From Delphinus delphis (taxonomy: Eukaryota > Chordata > Mammalia > Artiodactyla > Delphinidae), in the NCBI RefSeq assembly GCF_949987515.2, contig NC_082702.1, forward strand, positions 54,095,600 through 54,159,599: a DNA stretch of 64,000 nt. Direction: 5' to 3'. How positions within the stretch are numbered: position 1 is the first letter of the stretch; every line of letters begins with the position of its first letter. The position numbers were made by a program, and so were the translations under genes. Shown here piece by piece: positions 31,463-42,752 of this stretch. The notes beneath the pieces were generated by a model. It did no database searches. It was given only the letters and a program-made list of their open reading frames with translations, and was not told the DNA's origin.

Positions 31463-32334
31463 GAAATACGCAACAGATAAAGGAGCAAAGTAAAAACCCA
31501 CCACACCAAACAAATGAAGAGGAAATAGGCAGTCTACCTGAAAAAGAATTCAGAGTAATAATAGTAAAGATGATCCAAAATCTTGGAAATAGAATTCAGA
31601 AAATACAAGAAATTTTTAACAAGGACCTAGAAGAACTAAAGAGCAAACAGACAATGATGAACAACATAATAAGTGAAATTAAAAATTCTCTAGAAGGGAT
31701 CAATAGCAGAATAACTGAGGCAGAAGAACGGATTTGTGACCTGGAAGACAAAGAGTGGAAATAACTACCACAGAGCAGAATAAAGAAAAAAGAATGAAAA
31801 GAATTGAGGACAGTCTCAGAGACCACTGGGACAACATTAAACACACCAACATTTAAATTATAGGGGTCCCAGAAGAAGAAGAGAAAAAGAAAGGCACTGG
31901 GAAAATATTTGAAGAGGTTATAGTTGAAAACTTCCCTAATATGGGAAAGGGCATTGTCAATCAAGTCCAGGAAGGACAGAGTCCCATACAGGATAAATCC
32001 AAGGAGAAAGACGCCAAGACACATATTAATCAAACTATCAAAAATTAAATACAAAGAAAAAATACTAAAAGTAGCAAGGGAAAAGCAACAAATAACATAC
32101 AAGGGAATCCCCATAAGGTTAACAGCTGATCTTTCAGCAGAAACTCTGTAAGCCAGAAGGGAGTGGCAGGACGTATTTAAAGTGATGAAACAGAAAAACC
32201 TATAACCAAGATTACTCTACCCAGCAAGGATCCCATTCAACAGAGAAATTAAAACCCTTACAGACAAGCAAAAGTGAAGAGAATTCAGCACCACCAAAAC
32301 AGCATTACAACAAATTCTAAAGGAACTTCTCTAG
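31463..32334 (+). pseudogene. L1 ORF1, broken
   Basis: The coiled-coil part is readable at 31510-31764 (LPEKEFRVIIVKMIQNLG, FNKDLEELKSKQ, SRITEAEERICDLED). It stops early after a small indel at about 31750. The RRM part continues in another frame (PEEEEKKKGTG region, then VPYRINPRRKTPRHI at 31978 onwards) and the C-terminal domain (QITYKGIPIRLTADLS, 32089-32150) reaches a stop at 32332. About three frame changes or stops are seen, and no functional trimeric protein is possible. Confidence 0.85.
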
Positions 32335-33998
32335 GCAGGAAACACAAGAGAAGGAAAAGGCCTACAATAACAAGCCCAAAACAATTAAGAAAATGGTAAT
32401 AGGAACATACAGGTCGATAATTACCTTAAATGTGAATGGATTAAACGCTCCAACCAAAAGACATAGACTGGCTGAATGGATACAAAAACAAGACCCTTAT
32501 ATATGCTGTCTACAAGAGACCCACTTCAGACCTAGGGACACATACAGACTGAAAGTGAGGGGATGGAGAAAGATATTCCATGCAAATGGAAATCAAAAGA
32601 AAACTGGAGTAGCAATCTCATATCAGACAAAATAGACTTTAAAATAAAGACTATTACAAGAGACAAAGAAGGACACTACCTAATAATCAAGGGATCAATC
32701 CAAGAAGAAGATATAACAATTGTAAATATTTATGCACCCAACATAGGAGCACCTCAGTACATAAGGCAAATACTAACAGCCATAAAAGGGGAAATCAACA
32801 GTAACACAATAATACTAGGGGACTTTAAGACCCCACTTTCACCAATGGACAGATCATCCAAAATGAAAATAAATAAGGAAACACAAGCTTTAAATGACAC
32901 ATTAAACAAGATGGACTTAATTGATATTTATAGGACATTCCATCCAAAAACAACAGAATACACTTTCTTCTCAAGTGCTCATGGAATATTCTCCAGGATA
33001 GATTATATCTTGGGTCACAAATCAAGCCTTGGTAAATATAAGAAAATTGAAATCATATCACGTATCTTTTCTGACCACAACGCTGTGAGACTAGATATCA
33101 ACTACAGGAAAAAAACCATAAATAATACAAACAAAAGGAGGCTAAACAATACACTACTAAATAACCAAGAGATCACTGAAGAAATCAAAGAGGAAATGAA
33201 AAACTACCTGGAAACAAATGACAATGAAAACACAATGACCCAAAACCTATGGGATGCAGCAAAAGCAGTTCTAAGAGGGAGGTTTATACCTATACAGTCC
33301 TACCTCAAGAAACAAGAAAAATCTCAAATAAGCAACGTAACCTTACAGCTAAAGCAATTAGAGAAGGAAGAACAATAAAAACCCAAAGTTAGTAGAAGGA
33401 AAGAAATCATAAAGATTAGATCAGAAATAAATGAAAAAGAAATGAAGGAAACAATAGCAAAGAACAATAAAACTAAAGCTGGTTCTTTGAGAAGATAAAC
33501 AAAATTGGTAAACCATTAGCCAGACTCATTAAGAAAAAAAGGGAAAAGACTCAAATCAACAGAATTAGAAATGAAAAAGGAGAAGTAACAACGGACACTG
33601 CAGAAATTAAAGGATCATGAGAGATTACTACAAGCAACTGTATGCCAATAAAATGGACAACCTGGAAGAAATGGACAAATTCTTAGAATAGCACAACCTT
33701 CCAAGACTGAACCAGGAAGAAATAGAAAATATAAACAGACTAATCACAAGCACTGAAATTGAAACTGTGATTAAAAATCTTCCAACAAACAAAACCCCAG
33801 GACCAGATGGATTCATACACGAATTCCATCAGACATTTAGAGAAGAGCTAACACCTATCCTTCTCAAAATCTTCCAAAATATAGCAGAGGGAGGAGCACT
33901 GCAAAACTCATTCTGTGAGGCCACCATCACCCTGACACCAAAACCAGACAATGACGTCACAAAGAAAGAAAACTACAGGCCAATATCACTGATGAACA

Positions 33999-34040
33999 TG
34001 GATGTTACCTTAATATGTGTTAGGTAATATATTACCTTAA
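33999..34040 (+). other. Deletion junction with palindromic filler in the L1 RT
   Basis: After 'gatgaacatggatg' the L1 sequence jumps to 'acataataaaggccat'. Compared with the complete minus-strand copy (about 10426 to 10923, less its SINE), roughly 260 bp are missing. The junction holds about 27 extra bases. They include the perfect 14-base palindrome ggtaatatattacc (34023-34036) and the repeated word taccttaa (34006 region and 34033 region). Confidence 0.8.
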
Positions 34041-35142
34041 CATAATAAAGGCCATATATGACAAATCCACAGCCAACATCATTCTCAATGGTGAAAAACT
34101 GAAAGCATTTCCTCTAAGATCAGGAACAAGACAAGGTTGCCCACTCTCACCACTTTTATTCAACATAGTTTTGGAAGTTTTAGCCACAGCACTCAGAGAA
34201 GAAAAAGAAATAAAAAGAATCCAAATCGGAAAAGAAGAAGTAAAACTGTCACTGTTTGCCGATGACATGATACTATACATAGAGAATCCTAAAGATGCTT
34301 CCAGAAAACTACTAGAGCTAATCAATGAATTAGGTAAAGTAGCAGGATACAAAATTAATACACAGAAATCTCTTGCATTCCTATACACTAATGATGAAAA
34401 CTCTGAGAGAAATTAAGGAAACACTCCCATTTACCATTGCAACAAAAAGAATAAAATACCTAGGAATAAACCTACCTAAGGAGACAAAAGCCCTGTATGC
34501 AGAAAACTATAAGACACTGATGAGAGAAATTACAGATGACACAAACAGATAGAGAAATATACCATGTTCTTAGACTGGAAGAATCAACATTGTGAAAATG
34601 ACTATACTACCCAGAGCAATCTACAGATTCAATGCAATCCCTATCAAACTACCAATAGCATTTTCACAGCACTAGAACAAAAAATTTCACAATTTGTATG
34701 GAAACACAAAAGACCCTGAATAGCCAAAGCAACCTTGAGAAAGAAAAATGAAGCTGGAGGAATCAGGCTCCCTGACTTCAGACTGTACTACAAAGCTACA
34801 GTAGTCAAGACAGTATGGTACTGGCACAAAAACAGAAATATAAATCAATGGAACAGGGTAGAAAGCCCAGAGATAAACCCATGCACATATGGTCACCTTA
34901 TATTTGATAAAGGAGGCAAGACTATACAATGGAGAAAAGACAACCTCTTCAATAAGTGGTGCTGGGAAAATTGGACAGCTACATATGAAAGACTGAAATT
35001 AGAACACTCCCTAACACCATACACAAAAATAAACTCAAAATGGATTAAAGACCTAAATGTAAGGCCAAACACTATCAAACTCTTAGGGGAAAACATAGGC
35101 AGAACACTCTATGACATAAATCACAGCGAGATACTTTTTTAG

Positions 35143-35357
35143 GGCTTCCCTGGTGGCGCAGTGGTTGAGAGTCCACCTGCCGATGCAGCGGATGTGGGTT
35201 CGTGCCCCAGTCCGGGAAGATCCCACATGCTGCAGAGCAGCTGGGCCCGTGAGCCATGGCCGCTGAGCCTGCGCGTCTGGACCCTGTGCTCCACAGTGGG
35301 AGAGGCCACAACAGTGAGAGGCCCGCGTACTGCAAAAAAAAAAAAAAAAAAAAAAAG
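35143..35357 (+). mobile_element. Short CHR-type SINE nested in the second L1
   Basis: It has the short-type architecture: 'ggcttccctggtggcgcag', 'gagagtccacctgccgatg', B-box-like 'gggttcgtgccccag', 'gtgagccatggccgctgag', 'gcgtactgc' plus about 24 A. It lies between L1 words 'cagcgagatactttttt' and 'gatcccacctcctagag'. No clear target duplication is visible, unlike all other CHR copies here. Confidence 0.92.
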
Positions 35358-36410
35358 ATCCCACCTCCTAGAGAAATGGAAATAAAAACAAAAATAAACA
35401 AATGGCACCTAATGAAACTTCAAAGCTTTTGCACAGCAAAGGAAACCATAAACAAGACGAAAAGACTACCCTCAGAATGGGAGAAAATATTGGCAAATGA
35501 AGCAACTGAGAAAGGGTTAATCTCCAAAATATACAAGCAGGTCATGCAGCTCAATATCAAAAAAACAAACAACCCAATCCAAAAATGAGAAGACCTAAAT
35601 AGACATTTCTCCAAAGAAGATATACAGATTGCCAACAAACACATGAAAGGATGCGCAACATCACTAATCATTAGAGAAATGCAAATCAAAACTACAATGA
35701 GGTATCACCTCACACCGGTCAGAATGACCATCATCAAAAAATCTGCAAACAGTACATGCTGAAGAGGGTGTGGAGAAAAGTGAACCCTCTTGCACTGTTG
35801 GTGGGAATGTAAATTGATACAGCCACTATGGAGAACACTAGGGAGGTTCCGTAAAAAACTAAAAACAGAACTACCATACGACCCAGCAATCCCACTACTG
35901 GGCATATACCCTGAGAAAACTATAATTCAGAAAGAGTCATGTACCCCAATGTTCACTGCAGCCCTATTTACAATAGCCAGGACATGGAAGCAACCTAGGT
36001 GTCCATGGACAGATGAATGGATAAAGAAGGTGTGGCACATATATATAATGGAATATTACTCAGCCATAGAAAGAAACGAAATTGAGTTATTTGTAGTGAG
36101 GTGGATGGACCTAGAGTCTGTCATACAGAGTGAAATAAGTCAGGAAGAGTAAAACAAATACCGTATGCTAACACATATATATGGAATATAAAAAAAAAAA
36201 AAAAGGTTCTAAAGAACCTAGGGGCAGGACAGGGATAAAGACACAGACCTAGAGAATGGAGTTGAGGACACAGGGAGAGGGAAGGGTAAGCTGGGACGAA
36301 GTGAGAGAGTGTCATGGACATATATACACTACCAAATATAAAATAGATAGCTAGTGGGAAATAGCTGCATAGCACAGGGAGATCAGCTCGGTGCTTCGTG
36401 ACCACCTAGA

Positions 36411-36437
36411 GGGGTGGGTTAGGGAGGGTGGGAGGGA
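36411..36437 (+). other. G-quadruplex motif in the L1 3' UTR
   Basis: Five or more runs of three or four G are separated by spacers of one to three bases on the L1 sense strand. This matches the canonical four-run quadruplex pattern. The related third L1 carries the same tract at 61811-61839 on the minus strand. Confidence 0.75.
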
Positions 36438-36654
36438 GACGCAAGAAGGAGGAGATATGGGGATATATGTATACATATAGCTGATTCACAGAAACTAACA
36501 CAACACTGTAAAGCAATTATACTCCAATAAAGATGTTAAAAAAAAAAAAACGCATCTTGAAGAAGCTAAATATCACACTAGGCTATAATTTCCTGTGTTA
36601 TTGGCATGCTATTCAGACTCTCTGGGTACCGATCCTGCATCAGTGACTTACTAG

Positions 36655-36798
36655 CTGAATGGTCTTGGTCACTAGAAGGATTCCATGAGCTCCATGAGGG
36701 CAGGGATTTTTGACTGTCTTGTTCATTCTGTGTCCTCATGCCTAAAACAATACCTTGCAACACAGGTGCTCAATAAATGTTGGAAGAAACAAGGGAGG
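36655..36798 (+). repeat. L2 LINE 3' end
   Basis: 'gagctccatgagggcaggga', 'ttgactgtcttgttcattct', 'ctaaaacaataccttgcaac', 'ggtgctcaataaatgttgg' is the L2 terminus. A G/A-rich tract ('gggaggcagggagggaggga') follows. Confidence 0.85.
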
Positions 36799-36839
36799 CA
36801 GGGAGGGAGGGAGGAAGGAAAAGTTATTGTATATACTTA

Positions 36840-36978
36840 AGCCCTAGATTTCCCATCTTTAAAAGGAAGATAATAATGGTATTTTCCACATAAGACTGTT
36901 TTGAGGATTACATGTGATAATACAAGTAAAATGCTTAGAATAGTGCCTGGAACTTGTAAACACGCAGAGATGTTGAAT
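36840..36978 (+). repeat. MIR SINE, 3' half
   Basis: 'ttcccatctttaaaaggaag', 'ataataatggtattttcc', 'ttgaggattacatgtgataa', 'gaatagtgcctggaacttg' matches the MIR core and 3' end. Confidence 0.75.
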
Positions 36979-37021
36979 GAGGGTCATGACTATGAGGAAG
37001 AGGAGGAGGAGGAAAGCCTGG

Positions 37022-37125
37022 CAATTATCTCCTGAGCGCCCACTACATGTCTGGCGCTGTGCAGGACACTAGCATCACAGAGACAAATTAAACGTACAGG
37101 ATTCACGTTCCATAAAGCTTCATTT
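37022..37125 (-). repeat. L2 LINE 3' end fragment
   Basis: 'ctgagcgcccactacatgtc', 'ggcgctgtgcaggacacta' is the reversed L2 terminus. Confidence 0.6.
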
Positions 37126-39460
37126 GTTTCCTTCTTCGATTCATTGTCTGTCTTTCTTTCATTTATAATTTTACATAAAATTGCAAATTCATCAGAAACA
37201 TGTTTGTTTCTTTCAATTTCTGCTATACTGACCCTGAATCTAAAAATAACAAGGATTCCACAAGAATCTCTTTTGTTTCCTTTTGTTTACTTGTGGGTAA
37301 GGTTTAAGAATTATGTAAGTTCTCCGCAGCTCTAAAGCACTGCAGGTATTTTCAATGTAACATGTGTATGCTTACCCAAGAGAGCATTTTTTAACTGCAT
37401 CATTATTGAAAGTTCTCATTATATTTGATTCTTAGGAAAACATAAAGAGGAAGAAAGGCCTAAAGCAACTTACTCCTTACTCTTTCAGTAGCAACATGAC
37501 TGAGTAGAAAAAAAAAAAAAGCCTTTGTTGTATGGACCTTTTCTAAGAGTCTGAAATAAATTTTTTAAACTGATTTTCAGAATCCCTATAATTTCAGAGG
37601 CAAAGATATATATATTGAAGAATACAATTGTAACTATCCTCAAAGACTGTAGTCATGGCCATGTACCTATCGCAGTGAAATTCTTTATTATAAATGATTG
37701 CATGTGAAGCCCCAATAATATATGAGATCAAAATGTATTTCTCTGTTTGGGGGTTGAAAGATCCACAAGTCCCTCTGCCCCTCTTCCAGCTTCCCCTGGG
37801 GCATCCCTGGCAATCTTTAGAGCTCCAGGGAACATCGGGATTGGGTGGGAAGTGAATCCTGGTTGCCTATCCCCATTTCCCGTCATCCTAAAGCAGCCTA
37901 GGCCTTGGTTGGGTACCATGACTGGACTTCCAGGCACCCACAAGTAAAGGATGTGAATGAGAACTTTGCCAAGAAAAACAGTTAAGGGAAGGGAAATCTA
38001 ATATGGACTGAAGACTTTCTACATGCCAGCCTACCTCTTACTCGTATAGTTACCCTTTGTTTTGTGTGTGCAGTGCTCAGAGCTCCATCACAAAAACATC
38101 CTTAGAGCCATAGTCAGTTAATTCTAATTGCACAAATCAGTTGGATTCCTGAGGCTCCTGCCATGACCCCCCCCCCTTTGAAAATGTCTGTTACTATTTC
38201 TTTTTGAAGCTGCTGTCATAAGACGTAATGCTGGATGGCATATTGCCTAGACTCAGATAAATGAATATAATTATTATTTGACCATTCTCTTAATTTTGGA
38301 GGGATTACTAAGGTCCGTCAAAGATAAAAAGGAAGAAATTAAACATTTTCAAAAATGGTTTTGCAAGAATGAAAAAATAATTCTTGATCCTAGACAAATG
38401 CTCTTGGAATATTATTATGTAATGTCTGATTTTCTTCCTCTCAATTATAGTTATTTCATGCATGTTACAGATGAAGCCATTGTATCAGTCAGAGACCAAT
38501 TTTAATCCCAAGGTTGATTAGACAGTTAGCTCTCCCTGGCTTGTGCACCATCTCTTTGTTATACATCCTTATACTCACACAGCCATTGATTTACACACGA
38601 ATAAGAATTTGGCGTGATTCATTAGTGGAACATCTTAATGAACACTTGGTTGTGTTTAACCTTTTGCTGCAACAAAAGTCTCAAGGTTGCCATAGTAATG
38701 GGAAATTAAATCCATGGAGCTGTTCCTCCTCCTGAGTAGCTCGAATCCGCTATCGCACCATAGTACGCCTAGGACCTGGGTCAAGAGCTGTGATTCAGCT
38801 CTTTGCCAATCAAGTTCCAAGCTGTGGGTGATATTTGCAAAAGGTCATTCTACTCCCGCATCATTAAAATGAATGAAACAACTGGAGTGTAAACTGGGAG
38901 GAGGAGGGGAAGATTGTCCCTCTGGCCAGTAATTTGAAGACTCAGTAATTGAAAGGAGACCAAGATGTCATCTAACGTTGGTTCTAACCAATGTTCAACT
39001 GAGCCATAGGACATCCCTGGAAGATGGTTATTAGGCTGTTGCTTGCAGCTATCCAGGAAGGAGGGTCCAGCTCTGGAGTTGCACAGCTCTTAATATTCTT
39101 TCTCTCCAACCAGCCACTTACCGTGTAAGTGCCCAGCCTCTACCAGGTGTCAGTTCCTGAATAAAACCAGCTCCCTGTGCTCTGGAGCTTCACAGAAAAG
39201 GGTAGCCAGTTTAGAGTGTCCCAAATTAGATCACGCTCCCAAAATAATTCTTACTTAGCTCATTGACTCCCTTCGAAATATGTTTATCCTGCTGATTCCT
39301 CTCCCTTGTCCTCCCTTCCAGTGTTGCCTTTGGAACTTTCTATTCTCAACTTCCTTGTGTCTTCAGTCATGTTCTATAACACATCCTTCCTCCTCACCTC
39401 TAGAGAAGCTTAGCCCTTTCCCAGCTAACCTGCAGTATAGTGTAAAAGTATATCTACCTT
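37126..39460. other. Large unique-looking stretch, no gene seen
   Basis: About 2.3 kb without a repeat I can name. Open frames are all below 76 codons and have no family features. A C run lies at 38167-38177. An AT-rich part at 38230-38520 looks unlike decayed transposon sequence and could be conserved non-coding DNA, but this cannot be judged without alignment. Confidence 0.4.
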
Positions 39461-39540
39461 TCATTTTCCCCTTCTTTCTTTCTCTTCCTTTCTTCCTTTC
39501 TTTTTTTTCTTCTTTCCTTTCTTCCTTCTATTTATTCTTT
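39461..39540 (+). repeat. (CTTT)n/(CCTT)n polypyrimidine tract
   Basis: About 75 bases of C and T with TTTC and TTCC units, ending in TCATTCATTC. The serine/phenylalanine-rich open frame across it is compositional. Confidence 0.85.
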
Positions 39541-39735
39541 CATTCATTCAACAGTTATAAAGCACCTAATATTGTCCAGCACTGTTACAGGTCCTAAGAT
39601 ATAGTATTGAACCATCATTAAGCTTATATTCTATTGGGGAGACTGAAAATAAACAAGGTTTAAAAAATAAAATATATAATAAGTCAAATGATAAGTGATG
39701 TAGAGAAAATTGTTTGTTTTTCTTTTTAAGTGGAG
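39541..39735 (-). repeat. L2 LINE 3' end (probable)
   Basis: 'cattcattcaacagttataaag', 'cacctaatattgtccagcac', 'ttatattctattggggagac' resembles the reversed L2 terminus and the segment before it. Confidence 0.6.
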
Positions 39736-40369
39736 TTGGTTCTTTCTCCAATTCTCTCAACCCTAATATTTCAAAACTGAGGTCAGTATTTTGGGGGATC
39801 CCTTGGAAGAGCCTTTCTTCTATCACCCTGTTTCATCAGCTCCTTCTCTGAAGCTCACACCATCTGATTATACTACCTCCACACCCTGGCCTCCAGGTTT
39901 CTTAGCCCCATTCATCAGGATTCTGGAGCTCTGAGTCCTGGTTTCCCTGTCTACCCTTTCTCCTTTCATCATCAGAGTGATTTCAGCATCTGATTTGAAG
40001 GTCCAGCTTCTTGACTTCCATTATGTCAATGATGTTTATCTCCCTTTCACTTGAGCAGACAACTAATAAGACCACACTTTGCTAATATCCCAACTCCAAT
40101 ATCTCCTACCCTAAAATTTCTCCTGGACCATGACCTTCTGTTCATCCTCTTTTCCTCTGCTACTTAACCAGCTCTTTAACTTTATGAAGATCACAAACAC
40201 ACTTATCTTTTGCCCATCTCCCAGCCTCTTGGGCTCGCTGCATTCTAGAATCAATGACTGTCTTTATTCTCCCCTAGGCCCTCAATGATTACAAGCCCTT
40301 TTCACTTGTTCTATCAAATCTAAATTCCTTATTAATACAACCCCTCTGTTTTCTCCCTTCTTATTCTTA
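39736..40369. other. Unassigned pyrimidine-rich sequence
   Basis: No gene or named repeat. The even C/T bias of the plus strand suggests an old LINE fragment, but no diagnostic word is recognised. Confidence 0.35.
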
Positions 40370-40862
40370 AAGTGTGTGGTAGGCACAATAATGCCCCTTC
40401 AAATGGTCAAAGTTGTCTTTGTCCTAATCCTCAGGATCTGTGAGTAAGTTACCTCACATGGCCAAAGGGACTTTGTGGATGTGATTAAGTTAAGGATCTG
40501 GAGATGGGAACAATGGCCGGGATTATCCAGTGGGCCCAAGGTAATCACAGGAATCCTTGTAAGATGGACAGACAAGGCTCAAAGCCAGAGAAAAAGACGT
40601 GACAAGAGATACAGAGGCCAGAGTGATGTCACCACAAGCCAAGGAATGTGGGCAGCCCCTAGAAGATGGAAAAGGCAAGGAGTGGGTTCTCCCTTAGAGC
40701 CTCCAGAAGGAACCAGCCACACTGACACCTTAATTTTAGCCCCCATAAGACCCATGTCAGACTTCAGATCTCTAGAACTAAAAGATAATAAATCTAAATT
40801 GTCTTAAGCCACTAACATTGTGGCAATTTGTTACAGCAGCCGTAAGAAACTCATACAGAGTG
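40370..40862 (+). repeat. MLT1-like (MaLR) solo LTR with TG…CA ends
   Basis: The LTR is 40375-40857. It begins tgtggtaggc and ends ctcataca, and the flanks aagtg (40370-40374) and gagtg (40858-40862) form a probable 5-bp duplication with one mismatch. Internal words are 'gatgtgattaagttaaggatc', 'ggccagagtgatgtcacca', 'aagccaaggaatgtgggcag', 'gatctctagaactaaaaga', 'ataataaatctaaattgtct' (polyadenylation signal) and 'ttgttacagcagccgtaag'. No internal viral sequence flanks it. It is the same class as the LTR at 5177-6183. Confidence 0.8.
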
Positions 40863-42715
40863 TAACACCAGTAGATGACACTGCAAGGCATGCAGGGACC
40901 TTCGGGACCCCCGCCTGTGAGGCCTGAGCGCAGTTAAGCATTGGTGGCCAGCTGCCTTTCCCCTACCACCTCCTTCTGCATAGTTGACCAGGGCCCATTT
41001 GTAACAGCATGAACCTCTATTCCTCTAACAACATTAATAAGTATGCTTCTGCAGCTCCTTTCAGGGCCGTGAAGATGTTTCTTAGAGCCAGTCAAGAGCC
41101 TCTGACAGCTTTGGCAGGTCCGTGTCACTTCACTTGTGAAAGGTGACAGGAGGGCCAGAGTGATCTGTAGCTGGCCCTCTGGTTAGTCCAACGGGCCTGA
41201 GCTAAAACCTTCAAAAGAAGTGGTCTCTGGTATATTTTCTATTTGTGCATGACACAGAGAGGAGTCATCCACGTTTATAAGATTAATGTGAAAGCTTCGG
41301 TGGCTAGGTATCAGCATTTTAATAGAGGGAGAATGGTGCATTTTGACTGCTTGTATTTATCCTGTGAGGGGAAAAATGAGTTTTATTATTGGGCTTGATA
41401 TGACCTTCCATGGGACTTGAGGGGATTCAATGCCTGGGAAACACTGCAAAATAGCAGGAGGCAAAAACAGTTGACTATTATGGGAAATTCATTTTTTATT
41501 TTTAAAAACATTGGCAACATTCTGTAAGTCACTGTTAGCTTAGCCTCAGTGGTTAGATTTTTTAACTTCAATACTTTTCTGGTTTGTGTTTTCATTTGTT
41601 TGCTTGTTTGTTTTTTCATTGACAAGATTTTCTTATTATGTTGTCAAGTTAAAGGATAGAATTCCGCTTTTTAAAAAGCTATGCCTAGTATAGAGATGAC
41701 AGTGACACTTCATGATTTATAATGCTTTGTTAAATAACTCCCTGAATAAGCCATGAAAATAAGCACTCACCTACAAAATCAGATCTTTCAGTGCTTGGCA
41801 CCTAGGAAGTAGGGTGCTCTAAAATATTTGCTGCTAGAATGAAAAATAAGTAGACATATTAGAAATCAGTCTGTAAGACAAGGAAACGGACAAGATTCTA
41901 CATCTGCTTGATAGTCTCTTCTTGCCTTTGTGGAATAAGCCACACATAATCGATGGTTTATATTTTAGGGGAATTCAATTTGGTGCATTGATTCTGTTGT
42001 TTTCAGGTTAAATCAGTTGTTTCAAATTTCCCTATTCTCCAATGCATTCAGCCACTATTCTTGGTTTATTTGTTAAAATAACCATAGAACTGGACCATAA
42101 ATCCATTGCATCTATCTTTAGTAACCAGTTCTAGGGATTTGTTCTACCAGTTTCCCTCCTAAGGGACACAGATACCTGCTCTCAATATATTTCCTGGAGG
42201 CAAGTGTCTTTTCCTCTTGGCTTAGTGGGACAGTTACAGAGGAAGAGAGTGCACAGCCTGTCATTTAAGGAGATGGTATTGGTACGCTTGTATTTGGTAG
42301 TGGGACAGGATATTGCTGTCTGGGTTAGTTGTGACTTCTCAGTACTCTCCATAAGACGAGGTCAGAACATCAGCTTTCACGGAAAGGTCTCTATTGCGTG
42401 TTGTGAGATCGCTTCATGACCCAGAACTGTTACCTCATTTGTGGAAGGAGGGGCGCATTTTCCATGATCAGTCCAAAGCAAGTCTCTTTGACCCCTCTTT
42501 GACTAGGGTCGAACCCAAATGGTTTCCTTATGAGACATGGGTCTACTTTTTTTTTTTTTTTGCAAATCTCTCCTCTGACACCGAATCCTAAAGGAAAAGG
42601 GTCAGCCCCTTCAGGCCGGAGTTTGTTCATCAGTGTATTCCCCTGCCAGGTGCCGAGTAGATCTGCCATCATGTTTGTGGAATGAACCCGTTGAATTATA
42701 CACTAAAAGACAAAG
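40863..42715. other. Unique-looking stretch, no gene seen
   Basis: About 1.9 kb with only short open frames. A T run lies at 42547-42561. No named repeat is recognised. Confidence 0.4.
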
Positions 42716-42719
42716 AGAA

Positions 42720-42752
42720 ACACGTGCGCACGCATGCACGCACACACACACA
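42720..42752. repeat. Compound (GCAC)n/(CA)n repeat
   Basis: CGTGCGCACGCATGCACGC followed by CACACACACA. The alternating purine-pyrimidine pattern is compatible with Z-DNA. Confidence 0.8.

Larger units (their letters stand above)
32393..36187 (+). pseudogene. L1 ORF2 (endonuclease/RT), broken
   Basis: The endonuclease is readable in two overlapping frames: 32393-32635 (LNVNGLNAPTKRHRLAEW, CCLQETHF with the catalytic Glu) and 32563-33378 (IYAPNIGAPQYIRQ, then GDFKTPL where the family has Asn before Thr, RIDYILGHKSSL, and FSDHNAVRLDI with the catalytic SDH). RT follows at 33767-34027 ([16 protein letters not shown]). The segment between fingers and palm, including motif A, is deleted. It resumes at 34040 and holds the FADD box in 34171-34416. 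The C-terminal part is at 34735-35142, 35402-35588 and 35790-36152. A premature stop at 36150 precedes the expected end. Confidence 0.9.
31454..36560 (+). mobile_element. Second large L1 LINE, plus strand, truncated near ORF1 start
   Basis: The element spans about 31463-36551: partial ORF1, ORF2, and a 3' UTR ending 'atactccaataaagatgtt' plus an A tail. The short repeat gcatcttga flanks it at 31454-31462 and 36552-36560. No 5' UTR is present, so it was truncated on insertion at about the ORF1 start. It contains an RT-region deletion with filler (33999-34040) and a nested SINE (35143-35357). Numerous stops and frameshifts make it immobile. Its 3' UTR differs from that of the L1 at 8.2-14.4 kb. 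Confidence 0.93.

Noticed and set aside
40370..40862. Possible retroviral provirus around the LTR
   Set aside because: Only a solo LTR is present. No gag, pol or env-like frame occurs on either side.
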